Shown: in pieces, positions 7,285-13,914 of the stretch | Layout: the number at the start of each line of letters is the position of its first letter | How positions within the stretch are numbered: the first letter of the stretch is position 1 | NCBI GenBank assembly: GCA_044340025.1 | Contig: JBIIUJ010000064.1 | Location: forward strand, 1 to 13,914 | Source: JBIIUJ01 sp044340025 | GTDB taxonomy: Bacteria; Pseudomonadota; Alphaproteobacteria; Caulobacterales; Aquidulcibacteraceae | Direction of reading: 5' to 3' | Length of the DNA stretch: 13,914 bases | The notes under the pieces: generated by a model | Databases searched by the model: none | What the model saw: the letters and a program-made list of their open reading frames with translations, nothing else | What the model was told of the DNA's origin: nothing | Program-made: the position numbers and the translations under genes

Positions 7285-8282
7285 CCACCGGCGTCGTCAT
7301 CGGGCTGACAGCCGTGATCGTGGCGGCCGACGCCGACGGGCCGGTCGTGCTGATCACCCGCAAGAGCCTTGATGGAGCCGTCGCACAGGGCCTGCCTTTC
7401 GGGCCTTTCGCGCCGCAGAGCCACCGCACCTTCGAACTGGCGCTGCGGGATTTCGTGACCGCCCAGACCGGCTTCGGCGTCGGCTATGTGGAGCAACTCT
7501 ACACGTTCGGCGATCGCGGCCGCGACAGTCCGCTGGCCGACATGGGCGATGGCGGCGGGGCGGGGCCGCGGGTGGTGTCGGTCTCTTATCTCGCGCTGGC
7601 GCCCGGACGGGCCGCGCTCAGCGATGCAGGGGCTGGCTGGTCGGACTGGTATCGGTTTTTCCCCTGGGAAGACTGGCGCGACGGCCGGCCAGCGCTGATC
7701 GACGCCGCCGTCGCACCCGCTCTGGCGAAGTGGGCGGATGCCGCAGGCGACGCGGAGCGGCGCGCAGCGCGGCGCGATCGCGCCCGGCTTGCGTTTGCGC
7801 TCGACGGCGCGCCCTGGAACGAAGAGCGCGCGCTGGATCGCTATGAATTGCTTTATGAGGCGGGTTTGATCGCCGAGGCTGCGCGCGATCGCGCCCGCGC
7901 AGCAGGTGGAGCGCCGCGCGAACTGACCCTGATTGACGCCGACGCCTATGGCGCGCCCATGCTGTCGGATCACCGCCGCATTCTGGCTACCGCCATGGGA
8001 AGGCTGCGCGCCAAAATCAAATACCGCCCTGTTATCTTTGAATTGCTTGAAGATCGCTTCACCCTCTCCACGCTCCAGAAGGTGGCGGAAGGCGTGGCTG
8101 GCGTGACGCTGCACAAGCAGAATTTCCGCCGCCTTCTGATGCAGACCGGCATGGTGGAGGGCACAGGCGTAATTGAAAACCGAACCGGCGGGCGCCCGGC
8201 GGAACTGTTCCGGTTCCGGCGCGAGGCGCTGCGCGAACGCCCGATCGGCGGGGTGCATGTGCCCACCCCGCGCGATCGCTAG
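7281..8282 (+). CDS. NrtR/NadQ-like transcriptional regulator (degenerate Nudix + winged helix)
   Basis: A 333-aa likely DNA-binding regulator of NAD metabolism. The N-terminal 1-130 is a Nudix-like fold (GVVIGLTAVIVAADADGPVVLITR start). Its Nudix box at about 41-64 reads GPFAPQSHRTFELALRDFVT then AQTG. The glutamates of the RExxEE core are absent, so it should bind but not hydrolyse its ligand. The C-terminal 235-315 matches the NrtR-type winged helix: KYRPVIFELLEDRFTLSTLQ, then NFRRLLMQTGMVEGTG and GRPAELFRFR. This pattern fits the proteins annotated as the alphaproteobacterial NAD regulator (NadQ, COG4111, from memory). An ADP-ribose or NAD ligand is inferred from characterised NrtR. The start overlaps the phosphatase stop by 4 nt. 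No nad genes follow here, so the target genes are unknown. The central part (140-210) is Arg/Ala-rich. Confidence 0.82.
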   Translation: MTTGVVIGLTAVIVAADADGPVVLITRKSLDGAVAQGLPFGPFAPQSHRTFELALRDFVTAQTGFGVGYVEQLYTFGDRGRDSPLADMGDGGGAGPRVVSVSYLALAPGRAALSDAGAGWSDWYRFFPWEDWRDGRPALIDAAVAPALAKWADAAGDAERRAARRDRARLAFALDGAPWNEERALDRYELLYEAGLIAEAARDRARAAGGAPRELTLIDADAYGAPMLSDHRRILATAMGRLRAKIKYRPVIFELLEDRFTLSTLQKVAEGVAGVTLHKQNFRRLLMQTGMVEGTGVIENRTGGRPAELFRFRREALRERPIGGVHVPTPRDR

Positions 8283-8336
8283 CCCTGCGCGCGGCTGAGC
8301 AGGGCCATGGCCCCACCCTCGCCTTCCCTGCGCCTC

Positions 8337-8354
8337 GCCGCTATAGGCAGCGGC
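8337..8354 (+). promoter_or_regulatory. Inverted repeat with embedded -10-like TATAGG abutting the prfC start
   Basis: GCCGCT (8337-8342) and AGCGGC (8349-8354) form a perfect 6-bp stem around ATAGGC, ending 2 nt before the prfC ATG. TATAGG (8342-8347) inside it resembles a sigma70 -10 box, which would place transcription start at about 8354-8357, giving a leaderless or near-leaderless mRNA. No Shine-Dalgarno is evident and no good -35 was found 17 nt upstream. The 74-nt gap before prfC also holds the short palindrome GGGCCATGGCCC (8302-8313). Confidence 0.35.
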
Positions 8355-8356
8355 CC

Positions 8357-9946
8357 ATGACACTCGCCGCCGAAGCCGCCCGCCGCCGCACGTTCGCCAT
8401 CATCTCCCATCCCGACGCTGGCAAGACGACGCTGACGGAGAATCTGCTGCTGGCCGGCGGGGCGATCCGGCAGGCCGGCGCCGTGCGCGCGCGCGGCGAA
8501 CAGCGCCGGACACGATCGGACTGGATGAAGATCGAGCGCGAGCGCGGCATCTCGGTCTCGGCCAGCGTCATGACGTTCGAGCACGACGGCTGCATCATCA
8601 ATCTGCTCGACACGCCCGGCCACGAAGACTTCTCCGAAGACACCTATCGCACCCTCACCGCCGCCGACAGCGCGGTGATGGTGCTGGACGCCGCCAAGGG
8701 GATCGAGCCGCAGACGCTGAAACTGTTCGAGGTCTGCCGCCTGCGCGACATCCCGATCCTGACCTTCATCAACAAGATGGACCGCGAGGCGCGCGACCCG
8801 CTGGAGCTCCTGGACGAGATCACCCAGCGCCTGGCGCTCGATGCGGCGCCGATCTTCTGGCCCGCGGGGTCGGGCGGACGGTTCAAGGGCATGCTGGACC
8901 TGCGCACAGACCGGTTCTGTGTCTTCCGCAAGCCGGGCGAAGAGGGCGCGCAGGGCGAGTATGTGCCGCTCGGCGCCAATTCCATCACCAGCGTGATGGA
9001 TCAGGACCAGCTGGCGGAGCTGCGCGAGGGGGTGGAATTCGCGCGTGGCGTCTGCCCGGCGTTTGACCTGGAGGCCTATCGCGAGGGCCACATGACCCCG
9101 GTGTTCTTCGGCTCGGCGCTGCGCAAGTTCGGCGTGCCCGAACTCTTGCAGGGCCTGACCGACTATGCCCCCCCGCCGCGCGATCAGGCAGGCGAGATCA
9201 AGGGCGCGCCCAGCGCAGTCCACGCCGCCGACGCGGAAGTCACGGGCTTTGTCTTCAAGATCCAGGCGAACATGGACCCCAACCACCGCGACCGGGTGGC
9301 GATGGTGCGGCTGTGCTCGGGCAAGTTCAGCCGCGGCATGCGGCTCAAGACCGGGTCGGGTCGGCAGATCGGCGTGGCGAGCCCGTTGATGTTTGTGGGC
9401 CAGGACCGCGACATCACCGAAGAAGCCTATGCCGGCGACGTGATCGGCGTGCCCAACCACGGCGTGCTGCGGGTGGGCGACAGCCTGTCGGAGAGCGGAA
9501 CCGTGCGGTTTTCCGGCATCCCCAACTTCGCCCCCGAAATCCTGCGCCGCGCTTTCGTGCGCGATCCGATGAAGGCCAAGCACATGCGCAAGGCGCTGGA
9601 GAGCCTGGCCGAGGAAGGCGTGACCCAGCTGTTCAGGCCGACAATCGGCGCCGACATGATCGTGGGCGCCGTCGGCCCGCTTCAGTTCGACGTGCTGGTC
9701 GAGCGGATCGCGGCTGAATACGGCCTCAATGCGGTGTTCGAACAGGCGCCGTTTCAGGCGGCCCGCTGGATCGCCGCCGACAAGGCCGCCGATCTGGAGG
9801 CCTTCGCCGAGCGCAACAAGATGGGCATGGCCGAAGACCTCGATGGCGCGCCGGTGTTCCTCGCCAAGTCCGCCTGGGAGATCGGCTACATGCAGGAGAA
9901 ATTCCCAGCCGTGCGCTTCACCGCCACGCGCGAGCGCGTGGTCTGA
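8357..9946 (+). CDS. prfC: Peptide chain release factor 3 (RF3), GTPase
   Basis: RF3 is a translational GTPase that ejects RF1/RF2 from the ribosome after peptide release. The 529 residues match the usual length. GTPase motifs are complete: G1 HPDAGKTT (18-25), switch I region ERGISVSASVM, G3 DTPGH (85-89), G4 NKMD (139-142) and the G5-like GSA in PVFFGSALRKFG. Downstream, domains II and III include VTGFVFKIQANMDPNHRDR and the C-terminal GAVGPLQFDVLVERIAAEYG, which are typical of RF3 rather than EF-G, LepA or TypA. The ATG at 8357 starts the conserved N-terminal helix before the P-loop, but no clear Shine-Dalgarno precedes it. The upstream regulator ends 74 nt away. The gene may have its own promoter or be weakly linked to the upstream operon. 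Confidence 0.97.
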   Translation: MTLAAEAARRRTFAIISHPDAGKTTLTENLLLAGGAIRQAGAVRARGEQRRTRSDWMKIERERGISVSASVMTFEHDGCIINLLDTPGHEDFSEDTYRTLTAADSAVMVLDAAKGIEPQTLKLFEVCRLRDIPILTFINKMDREARDPLELLDEITQRLALDAAPIFWPAGSGGRFKGMLDLRTDRFCVFRKPGEEGAQGEYVPLGANSITSVMDQDQLAELREGVEFARGVCPAFDLEAYREGHMTPVFFGSALRKFGVPELLQGLTDYAPPPRDQAGEIKGAPSAVHAADAEVTGFVFKIQANMDPNHRDRVAMVRLCSGKFSRGMRLKTGSGRQIGVASPLMFVGQDRDITEEAYAGDVIGVPNHGVLRVGDSLSESGTVRFSGIPNFAPEILRRAFVRDPMKAKHMRKALESLAEEGVTQLFRPTIGADMIVGAVGPLQFDVLVERIAAEYGLNAVFEQAPFQAARWIAADKAADLEAFAERNKMGMAEDLDGAPVFLAKSAWEIGYMQEKFPAVRFTATRERVV

Positions 9947-10029
9947 CGCGGCCGGGCAGCCAGGCGTTGATGCTTTTCGGATCGCCAGCATTGGCATAGC
10001 CTTGCCCCGTTCAGCATGGAGCAGAGGTC

Positions 10030-11538
10030 ATGCGGTGGGGATTGGTGGGCGCCGGCGTCGGGGTGGCGATCGTGGGCGCGGTGGGCGCAGGCGTCGTGAT
10101 CGTCCAGAATCAGGCCCCCGCCACGCCTGAGCAGATGGCCCGCGACCTGGGCCGCCTTACACAGGGATCGACCACGACGCTGCTGGCGGCCCAATTGTTC
10201 GGGAGCTCCGTCACCACGGGCGGCTTCAGCTTCTCCGAGAGCGGCGAAGCAACCCAGTCGGAGACGACAGAGATTCCGGCCGAAGGCGATAGGCCAGCCG
10301 GAACGCAATCCACGACAAGCCGAACCAAGATCTCTGTCTCCGGCCCCGTTGGGACGCTGGAGCGCGAGGTCCGCATGTCCATCGTGCGTGGCGGAGAGCG
10401 CATCAATCTTCGCGTGCTCGCCAACGGGACGGTCAGCCTCTGTCCCGACGTCAATGGGCAGGTCAGCGGCGACCTTGCGCTTCAGATCAGCGGCGATGTT
10501 TCCGATAGCACCAGCGTGGGAACCGGCGGCGTCAGCCGCAACATCTCGGGCAAGGCCAAGCTGACCGGGCAGGTCAATGACGACGCGGTGCTGACCGAGA
10601 TGCGCTTGCAGACGACAGGTCAGCAGTCCGAACGCGGGGGCTACAACCTCGAAGCGGCTGGGCAAAAGGCAGCCATCCGCGGCGCTTCCAGCGGCTCTTT
10701 CACCTCGCAAAGCAACGTGGCGGCATCGATCACGACGTTCGAGTCCGGCAACGAGTTTATCGGAAGCGATGTCCAGAGGCGCAATGTGGATCTTCAGGGC
10801 GAAGACCGGTCGGATCTGGCGCGCATGATCGCGCGGGCGTTCACGCTCAATATGGAAAGCCTCGCCGAAGCCGCCATGCAGGGCGCGCAGAGCCGCTGGA
10901 GGGGCGGCTATTGCACCAGAATCATCATCAAGCCGCCAAACAAGGGTGGCGGCGAGAATAATCCCGTTTCACCGGGCGAAGTGCGCCCGATCGACATTTC
11001 AGTGCGGCATCTGTTTGAAAATACAGACATCTCGACCAAAATCACCGCCACGCTCGAGGGCAAGGAAAACGTGGCGCCCGGCAGCCTCGACAAGACCCCG
11101 GGGATCGTCGCTTACACAGCGTCGCAAGATCCGGGAATCTATGGAACCGTCGCGTTGACATCGCTGTCGCGGCGGGGGCGGGCGCAGGAAAGCGTGGCCT
11201 TCTCGACGGGATGCTATCGCGTTCAGCTGTCCACCGGCCCCTATTTCGTCATCGACGAGAAGGTCTGCGATATCGAGAACCCGTTCTCATTGCGCCCCAA
11301 GGGCGAATTCGCCGGCGTGCTCGTCACCTTCACGCCCAATGGGCGCGAGGGCGGCAGCTTCAGCCAGAGCGGCAAAGCCTATGGCGTTCAATGGGATGGC
11401 GGCGGCCCCTACACCATCAGTTGGGAGGGCGGGGTGGGCCGCTTCCGCGGGGCGGACCGCTACACCGTGACTGCGCCGATGGCGAAGAACAATGAAAACG
11501 ACGTCATGACCGGCACGTTCACGCCAGAAAAGCAGTAA
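10030..11538 (+). CDS. Membrane-anchored or exported beta-rich protein of unknown function
   Basis: I do not recognise the family. The 502 residues begin with a Gly/Val/Ala-rich hydrophobic segment (about 4-26, GLVGAGVGVAIVGAVGAG), either an uncleaved anchor or a signal peptide. The remainder then faces the periplasm. An alternating, Ser/Thr/Gly-rich region with Cys138 (VSLCPDVNG) runs to about 255. A helical stretch with RWRGGYC (Cys295) comes next. An Ig-like stretch after a Gly/Asn/Pro linker (about 303-390) follows, and the C-terminal part holds Cys395, Cys413 and the repeated SFSQSGKAYGVQWDGG style. Four cysteines allow two disulfides. The ATG at 10030 has GGAG 8 nt upstream. Codon use looks somewhat less GC-biased than in prfC (AAT, GAA and AAA are frequent), a possible sign of accessory origin. 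It is convergent with the DUF2336 gene. Confidence 0.85.
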   Translation: MRWGLVGAGVGVAIVGAVGAGVVIVQNQAPATPEQMARDLGRLTQGSTTTLLAAQLFGSSVTTGGFSFSESGEATQSETTEIPAEGDRPAGTQSTTSRTKISVSGPVGTLEREVRMSIVRGGERINLRVLANGTVSLCPDVNGQVSGDLALQISGDVSDSTSVGTGGVSRNISGKAKLTGQVNDDAVLTEMRLQTTGQQSERGGYNLEAAGQKAAIRGASSGSFTSQSNVAASITTFESGNEFIGSDVQRRNVDLQGEDRSDLARMIARAFTLNMESLAEAAMQGAQSRWRGGYCTRIIIKPPNKGGGENNPVSPGEVRPIDISVRHLFENTDISTKITATLEGKENVAPGSLDKTPGIVAYTASQDPGIYGTVALTSLSRRGRAQESVAFSTGCYRVQLSTGPYFVIDEKVCDIENPFSLRPKGEFAGVLVTFTPNGREGGSFSQSGKAYGVQWDGGGPYTISWEGGVGRFRGADRYTVTAPMAKNNENDVMTGTFTPEKQ

Positions 11539-11570
11539 GGACGGGCCACCGTCCCGCAGCCTCAGGCTGC
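11539..11570. terminator. Tandem short hairpins between convergent genes
   Basis: GGACGG (11539-11544), loop GCCA, CCGTCC (11549-11554) is followed at once by GCAGCC (11556-11561), loop TCA, GCAGCC's complement GGCTGC (11565-11570). The first starts directly after the plus-strand stop. The second spans the minus-strand stop codon, which lies in its loop. On the minus strand the first stem is followed by TTACTGCTTTTCTG, a weak U-rich run; the plus side has none. They probably serve both convergent genes. Confidence 0.45.
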
Positions 11571-12665
11571 GCCGCGCATTTCACTGATGGATTGGGCGCG
11601 GACCTTCCAGAACCGCATGGCGCGCTTGGCTGCTTCCGCCGGCACGGCGAGATACATCTTGCCGAGCGCCTCGGCCTGGCCGATGGCGCGCTCGCCTCCG
11701 CCCGCCAGCACCGCCAGCGTCACAAACAGCGGCCGGTCGAACCCGCATGCCCGGCAGGCCGTTGCGATGGCTTCGAGGTCAGGCTTTTCAAACAGCCGCC
11801 GCACCGTCGCATAGTCGAGATCGGTCATGTGAGCGAAAGCGAGGTAGAAGCGGGTGGGCTGGTTTTCCCGCATCAGGGCGGCCAGCATTCCGCCATTCAG
11901 TTTGCCCTGCACGATCAGGCCGTTCACTTCCTTTTCCGCGTCGGCGTAATCTGGCGGCAGCGCGCCTTGATCCATCGCGACCCGCGTGCGCGCGTTGGCC
12001 AACGCCTTTTCCAGCTCTGCCGGATCGATTTCCGCATTGCGCTCGAGAATGCGATGCCGCAACCGCTCGGAGACGCTGAAGTACATCTCGTTGAGCAGGT
12101 CGAGCGGGATCGCCTTGCGCGCCACGATCGGGGCGTGCAGCGCTTCGTTGCGGTGCGCGCGGTCCACAGCGGTTTCCATGGCGCGCCGGGACAGGGTCGC
12201 CCCTTCGTTGCGCAGGAGGGCGGCGAGCACCGTATCGTCGCCGCGCGCCACCAGAACATCAGAGACCGCTTCAGACACAGTATCGCGACGGCTGACCGCC
12301 AGCATGTGGTCCTGCCCTTGATCATAAACGACTTCGATCAGGTCGGCGTCGGTCAGGGCTCTGGAGTAAGACAGGACGGGCGCGGCGACCTCGATCTCCT
12401 GCTGGGCGAAACTGCGCATCAGGCCCGCCGGACCCTGCTGGGCCGGGGCGAACCGCTCCGCCAATTGGCGACGCACCTCGAACTCGAGATCGGAGGTCAC
12501 CTGCATCAGGATCTGGTCGAACAAACCGGCCTCGACGCCCGACAGCGCGCCATCGTTCTCGAAGAACATGTCTGTCACTTCGCGCAGCAGCGCGCGGCGT
12601 TTTTCGCTGGAAGATTCTCTCGCCAGGTCGATCAATCGTGCAAAGCGGGAGGTGGAGGCGTTCAC
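11562..12665 (-). CDS. DUF2336 domain protein
   Basis: A 367-aa, helix-rich, soluble protein. Its start, SRFARLIDLARESSSEKRRALLREVTDMFF, and repeated helical blocks (VRRQLAERFAP, LSYSRALTDADLIEVV, RRDTVSEAVSDVLV, RILERNAEIDPAELE) are typical of the alphaproteobacterial DUF2336 family (PF10098 as I recall it), seen widely in Caulobacterales and Rhizobiales and of unknown molecular role. The short repeats resemble HEAT-like scaffolds, suggesting protein binding; this is inference. The start is GTG at 12665: an in-frame stop lies 12 codons upstream and the next Met is residue 33, inside the conserved N-terminus. No good Shine-Dalgarno precedes the GTG, so translation may be weak. It lies 84 nt downstream of the PAN-domain gene and is convergent with the 502-aa protein. 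Confidence 0.85.
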   Translation of the reverse strand: MNASTSRFARLIDLARESSSEKRRALLREVTDMFFENDGALSGVEAGLFDQILMQVTSDLEFEVRRQLAERFAPAQQGPAGLMRSFAQQEIEVAAPVLSYSRALTDADLIEVVYDQGQDHMLAVSRRDTVSEAVSDVLVARGDDTVLAALLRNEGATLSRRAMETAVDRAHRNEALHAPIVARKAIPLDLLNEMYFSVSERLRHRILERNAEIDPAELEKALANARTRVAMDQGALPPDYADAEKEVNGLIVQGKLNGGMLAALMRENQPTRFYLAFAHMTDLDYATVRRLFEKPDLEAIATACRACGFDRPLFVTLAVLAGGGERAIGQAEALGKMYLAVPAEAAKRAMRFWKVRAQSISEMRGAA

Positions 12666-12710
12666 GGGGCGGGTCTCGTTCAGGCAGTGGTCGCAAGCTT
12701 AGCTGCGGCC

Positions 12711-12731
12711 GGTAAAGAAACGGCGCCCGTT
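12711..12731 (-). terminator. Weak intrinsic terminator after the PAN-domain gene
   Basis: Read on the minus strand, AACGG (12731-12727), loop GCG, CCGTT (12723-12719) is followed by TCTTTACC, 18 nt after the PAN gene's stop. The stem is only 5 bp, so termination would be partial and readthrough into the DUF2336 gene is possible. Confidence 0.35.
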
Positions 12732-12749
12732 CTCTCCCGAGATTGAGCC

Positions 12750-13289
12750 TTAGCCCGGTCCTCCAGCGAGGCTGTCGGCCGGGTCGGGCCGACGCACCGC
12801 CGTCGCCATGGGCCGTGCCGAGGAGCGCGGCGGCGACGCTTTCGGGCGGCCAGCGGGGGCAGCCTGTCGCGTCGGGCTGGTCGCGCCCGCAGGCGGCGCT
12901 GCGGCCAGAGCGCTGGCGGCTTCAAGCAGGTCAGGGCTGCGGTCGGCGCGCACAAGCGCTGTCGCCACTGGCGCGGGCTGCACGTCGAGCGGCGGGCGCG
13001 GCGGCAGGCCGGCCCCTTTCAGCCCCGAGACACAGCAAGGCGATGCCGAAGCCGGCGCCGGCGCCGCCTTGAGCTCGCAGATCGCGCGCGGCCCCTGCAG
13101 ACCCGCCGCGACCACCGTCCAGGCCAGACAACGCGGGTCCCCCGCGCACGCCTGGGCGCAAGCCGAGACGTCGATGGGCTCAAACCGGGTGTAAGTGGCG
13201 CCAAACCGGGCGGTATCGACCTCCACCGTCAAGGCGAAGGCTGGGGCGGCGAACACAAACTGCGCCAGGCCAAGCACGACGCGCATCAT
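12750..13289 (-). CDS. Secreted PAN/Apple-domain protein with Pro/Ala-rich tail
   Basis: A 179-aa exported protein. A short signal peptide (MMRVVLGLAQFVFAAPAFA) ends at about residue 19. A PAN/Apple-like domain follows (about 25-92) with six cysteines at 44, 48, 54, 71, 85 and 86 in the pattern CAQAC, DPRCLAWT, ICELK, CCVSG. The LAWTVV and QGPRAICELK segments are characteristic of bacterial PAN_4-type proteins. The remaining half is low-complexity and rich in Pro, Ala, Arg and Ser, without a recognisable domain. Apple domains bind proteins or carbohydrates; the partner here is unknown. I chose the ATG at 13289, which has AGGAG 10 nt upstream. A TTG two codons earlier (13295) is only 4 nt from AGGAG and less likely. 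It lies 76 nt downstream of the ABC-transporter gene on the same strand. Confidence 0.82.
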   Translation of the reverse strand: MMRVVLGLAQFVFAAPAFALTVEVDTARFGATYTRFEPIDVSACAQACAGDPRCLAWTVVAAGLQGPRAICELKAAPAPASASPCCVSGLKGAGLPPRPPLDVQPAPVATALVRADRSPDLLEAASALAAAPPAGATSPTRQAAPAGRPKASPPRSSARPMATAVRRPDPADSLAGGPG

Positions 13290-13365
13290 GGACAAGCGGC
13301 TCCTGAAAAGACCGCTTCTTCTGGCCCAAGTCCCTTTAAGGAAGTCTCAACCCGTGAGTCGCCGG

Positions 13366-13914
13366 TCAGGCCGTGGTCAGAGCGACAAACACATCCTCAA
13401 GATCAGCTTCCTCCGTGCGCAGATCCTTGATCGCCACGCCAGCAGCCGTCACCCGCGCCAGGATCTCCTCGATCGAGCGCTGGCCGGAGCGATAAGAGAC
13501 TGCAAGCTCTCCCCCGGGGCGCAGGGCGGCGTCCAGGCCTTCCAGCCCGGCCGGGGGCTCGGAAATGGGCGACTGAGGGGTGATCACCAGCGTCTTGCCG
13601 TCCAGGCGTTTCAGGATCTGGCCGGTCGGTTCGCAAGCCACCAGCGCCCCCTGATTGACGATCGCGATCGTATCGCACAGCTCCTGCGCTTCCTCGAGGT
13701 AGTGGGTGGTCAAGACCACGGTCACGCCGGACGCGTTCAGCCGGCGCACATAATCCCAGAGCTGGCGGCGCAGATCGACGTCGACGCCGGCCGTCGGCTC
13801 GTCAAGCACGATCACAGGCGGGGAATGCACCAGCGCCTTGGCCACCATCAGGCGCCGCTTCATGCCGCCAGAAAGTGTGCGCACATAGGCGTCCTTCTTG
13901 TCGACCAGTCCCAC
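13366..13914 (-). CDS. ABC-2-type transporter ATP-binding protein (YadG-like), N-terminal half outside window
   Basis: The ATPase of a membrane exporter, driving a separate ABC-2 permease. Only the C-terminal 182 residues are in the window; YadG-like proteins are about 310 aa. Visible motifs are the signature LSGGMKRRL (14-22), Walker B VIVLDEP (34-40), D-loop AGVD, and the switch His71 in LTTHYLEEA. The Walker A is upstream of the window. The exact LSGGMKRRLMVAKAL and PTAGVDVDLRRQLWDYVRRLN pattern is closest to YadG among ABC-2 ATPases. The C-terminal 80 residues (ITPQSP, RSIEEILARVTAAGVAIKDL) are the usual accessory part. The GTG at 13914 is an internal codon, not the start. The permease should lie beyond the window on either side of this gene's missing half. 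No permease is downstream. Confidence 0.93.
   Translation of the reverse strand: MGLVDKKDAYVRTLSGGMKRRLMVAKALVHSPPVIVLDEPTAGVDVDLRRQLWDYVRRLNASGVTVVLTTHYLEEAQELCDTIAIVNQGALVACEPTGQILKRLDGKTLVITPQSPISEPPAGLEGLDAALRPGGELAVSYRSGQRSIEEILARVTAAGVAIKDLRTEEADLEDVFVALTTA

Noticed and set aside
7167..8363. Minus-strand open frame antisense to the Nudix regulator
   Set aside because: No recognisable motif; the plus-strand protein has clear Nudix-like and winged-helix regions and ATGA coupling.
8279..9997. Minus-strand 572-codon open frame opposite prfC
   Set aside because: Complete shadow of an unmistakable RF3; composition His/Arg/Ala/Gly-rich.
9886..10710. Minus-strand open frame spanning the prfC end and the start of the 502-aa gene
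   Set aside because: Crosses two plus-strand genes and their leader; no signal, domain or Shine-Dalgarno.
11592..12746. Plus-strand 384-codon open frame opposite the DUF2336 gene
   Set aside because: Shadow frame; the minus-strand translation has the DUF2336 pattern.
13290..13365. Possible terminator or promoter between the ABC ATPase and the PAN gene
   Set aside because: Only 4-bp stems and no acceptable -35/-10 pair found; nothing to support a call.

Overview
The window is high-GC bacterial DNA, densely packed with genes. It looks like an alphaproteobacterium, most likely a Caulobacterales / Hyphomonadaceae-type marine or freshwater heterotroph. This is an inference from gene content: a large TonB-dependent receptor with the plug style common in that order, a DUF2336 protein, a COG5350-type tyrosine phosphatase, an alphaproteobacterial NrtR/NadQ-like regulator, and short Shine-Dalgarno leaders. 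I see no rRNA, tRNA, CRISPR array, insertion sequence, integrase or phage gene.

Layout. 1-1449 (+) is an aldehyde dehydrogenase of the coniferyl-aldehyde type, missing only its extreme N-terminus at the window edge. It converges on a 1000-aa outer-membrane TonB-dependent receptor (1627-4629, -), and a 12-bp perfect-stem terminator separates the two. Next on the minus strand is a two-gene unit: a tandem universal stress protein (5186-6013) followed 25 nt later by a 125-aa protein of unknown function (4783-5160). Divergent from it is a tight plus-strand operon (6119-8282): an HD-domain phosphohydrolase, a Cys-X5-Arg tyrosine phosphatase, and a regulator with a degenerate Nudix domain plus a winged helix. 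The last two genes overlap by 4 nt (ATGA). Peptide chain release factor 3 (prfC, 8357-9946, +) follows, with no clear Shine-Dalgarno and an inverted repeat abutting its start codon. After that comes a 502-aa membrane-anchored, beta-rich protein I cannot assign (10030-11538, +). It converges, 23 nt away, on a DUF2336 protein (11562-12665, -). Upstream of that on the minus strand lie a small secreted PAN/Apple-domain protein (12750-13289) and the C-terminal half of a YadG-like ABC-2 ATPase (13366-13914) that runs off the window.

How it works together. Most genes are housekeeping or envelope functions in short transcription units. The most coherent unit is the HD hydrolase - phosphatase - Nudix/wHTH trio, whose spacing indicates co-translation. 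It looks like a nucleotide or NAD-related module whose regulator has lost the catalytic glutamates of the Nudix box. I do not see a clear new defence, mobile or biosynthetic system. The best candidates for undescribed biology are the 502-aa exported protein, the 125-aa partner of the stress protein, and the regulatory structure at the prfC start. Many long open frames on the opposite strands are high-GC shadows and were rejected.
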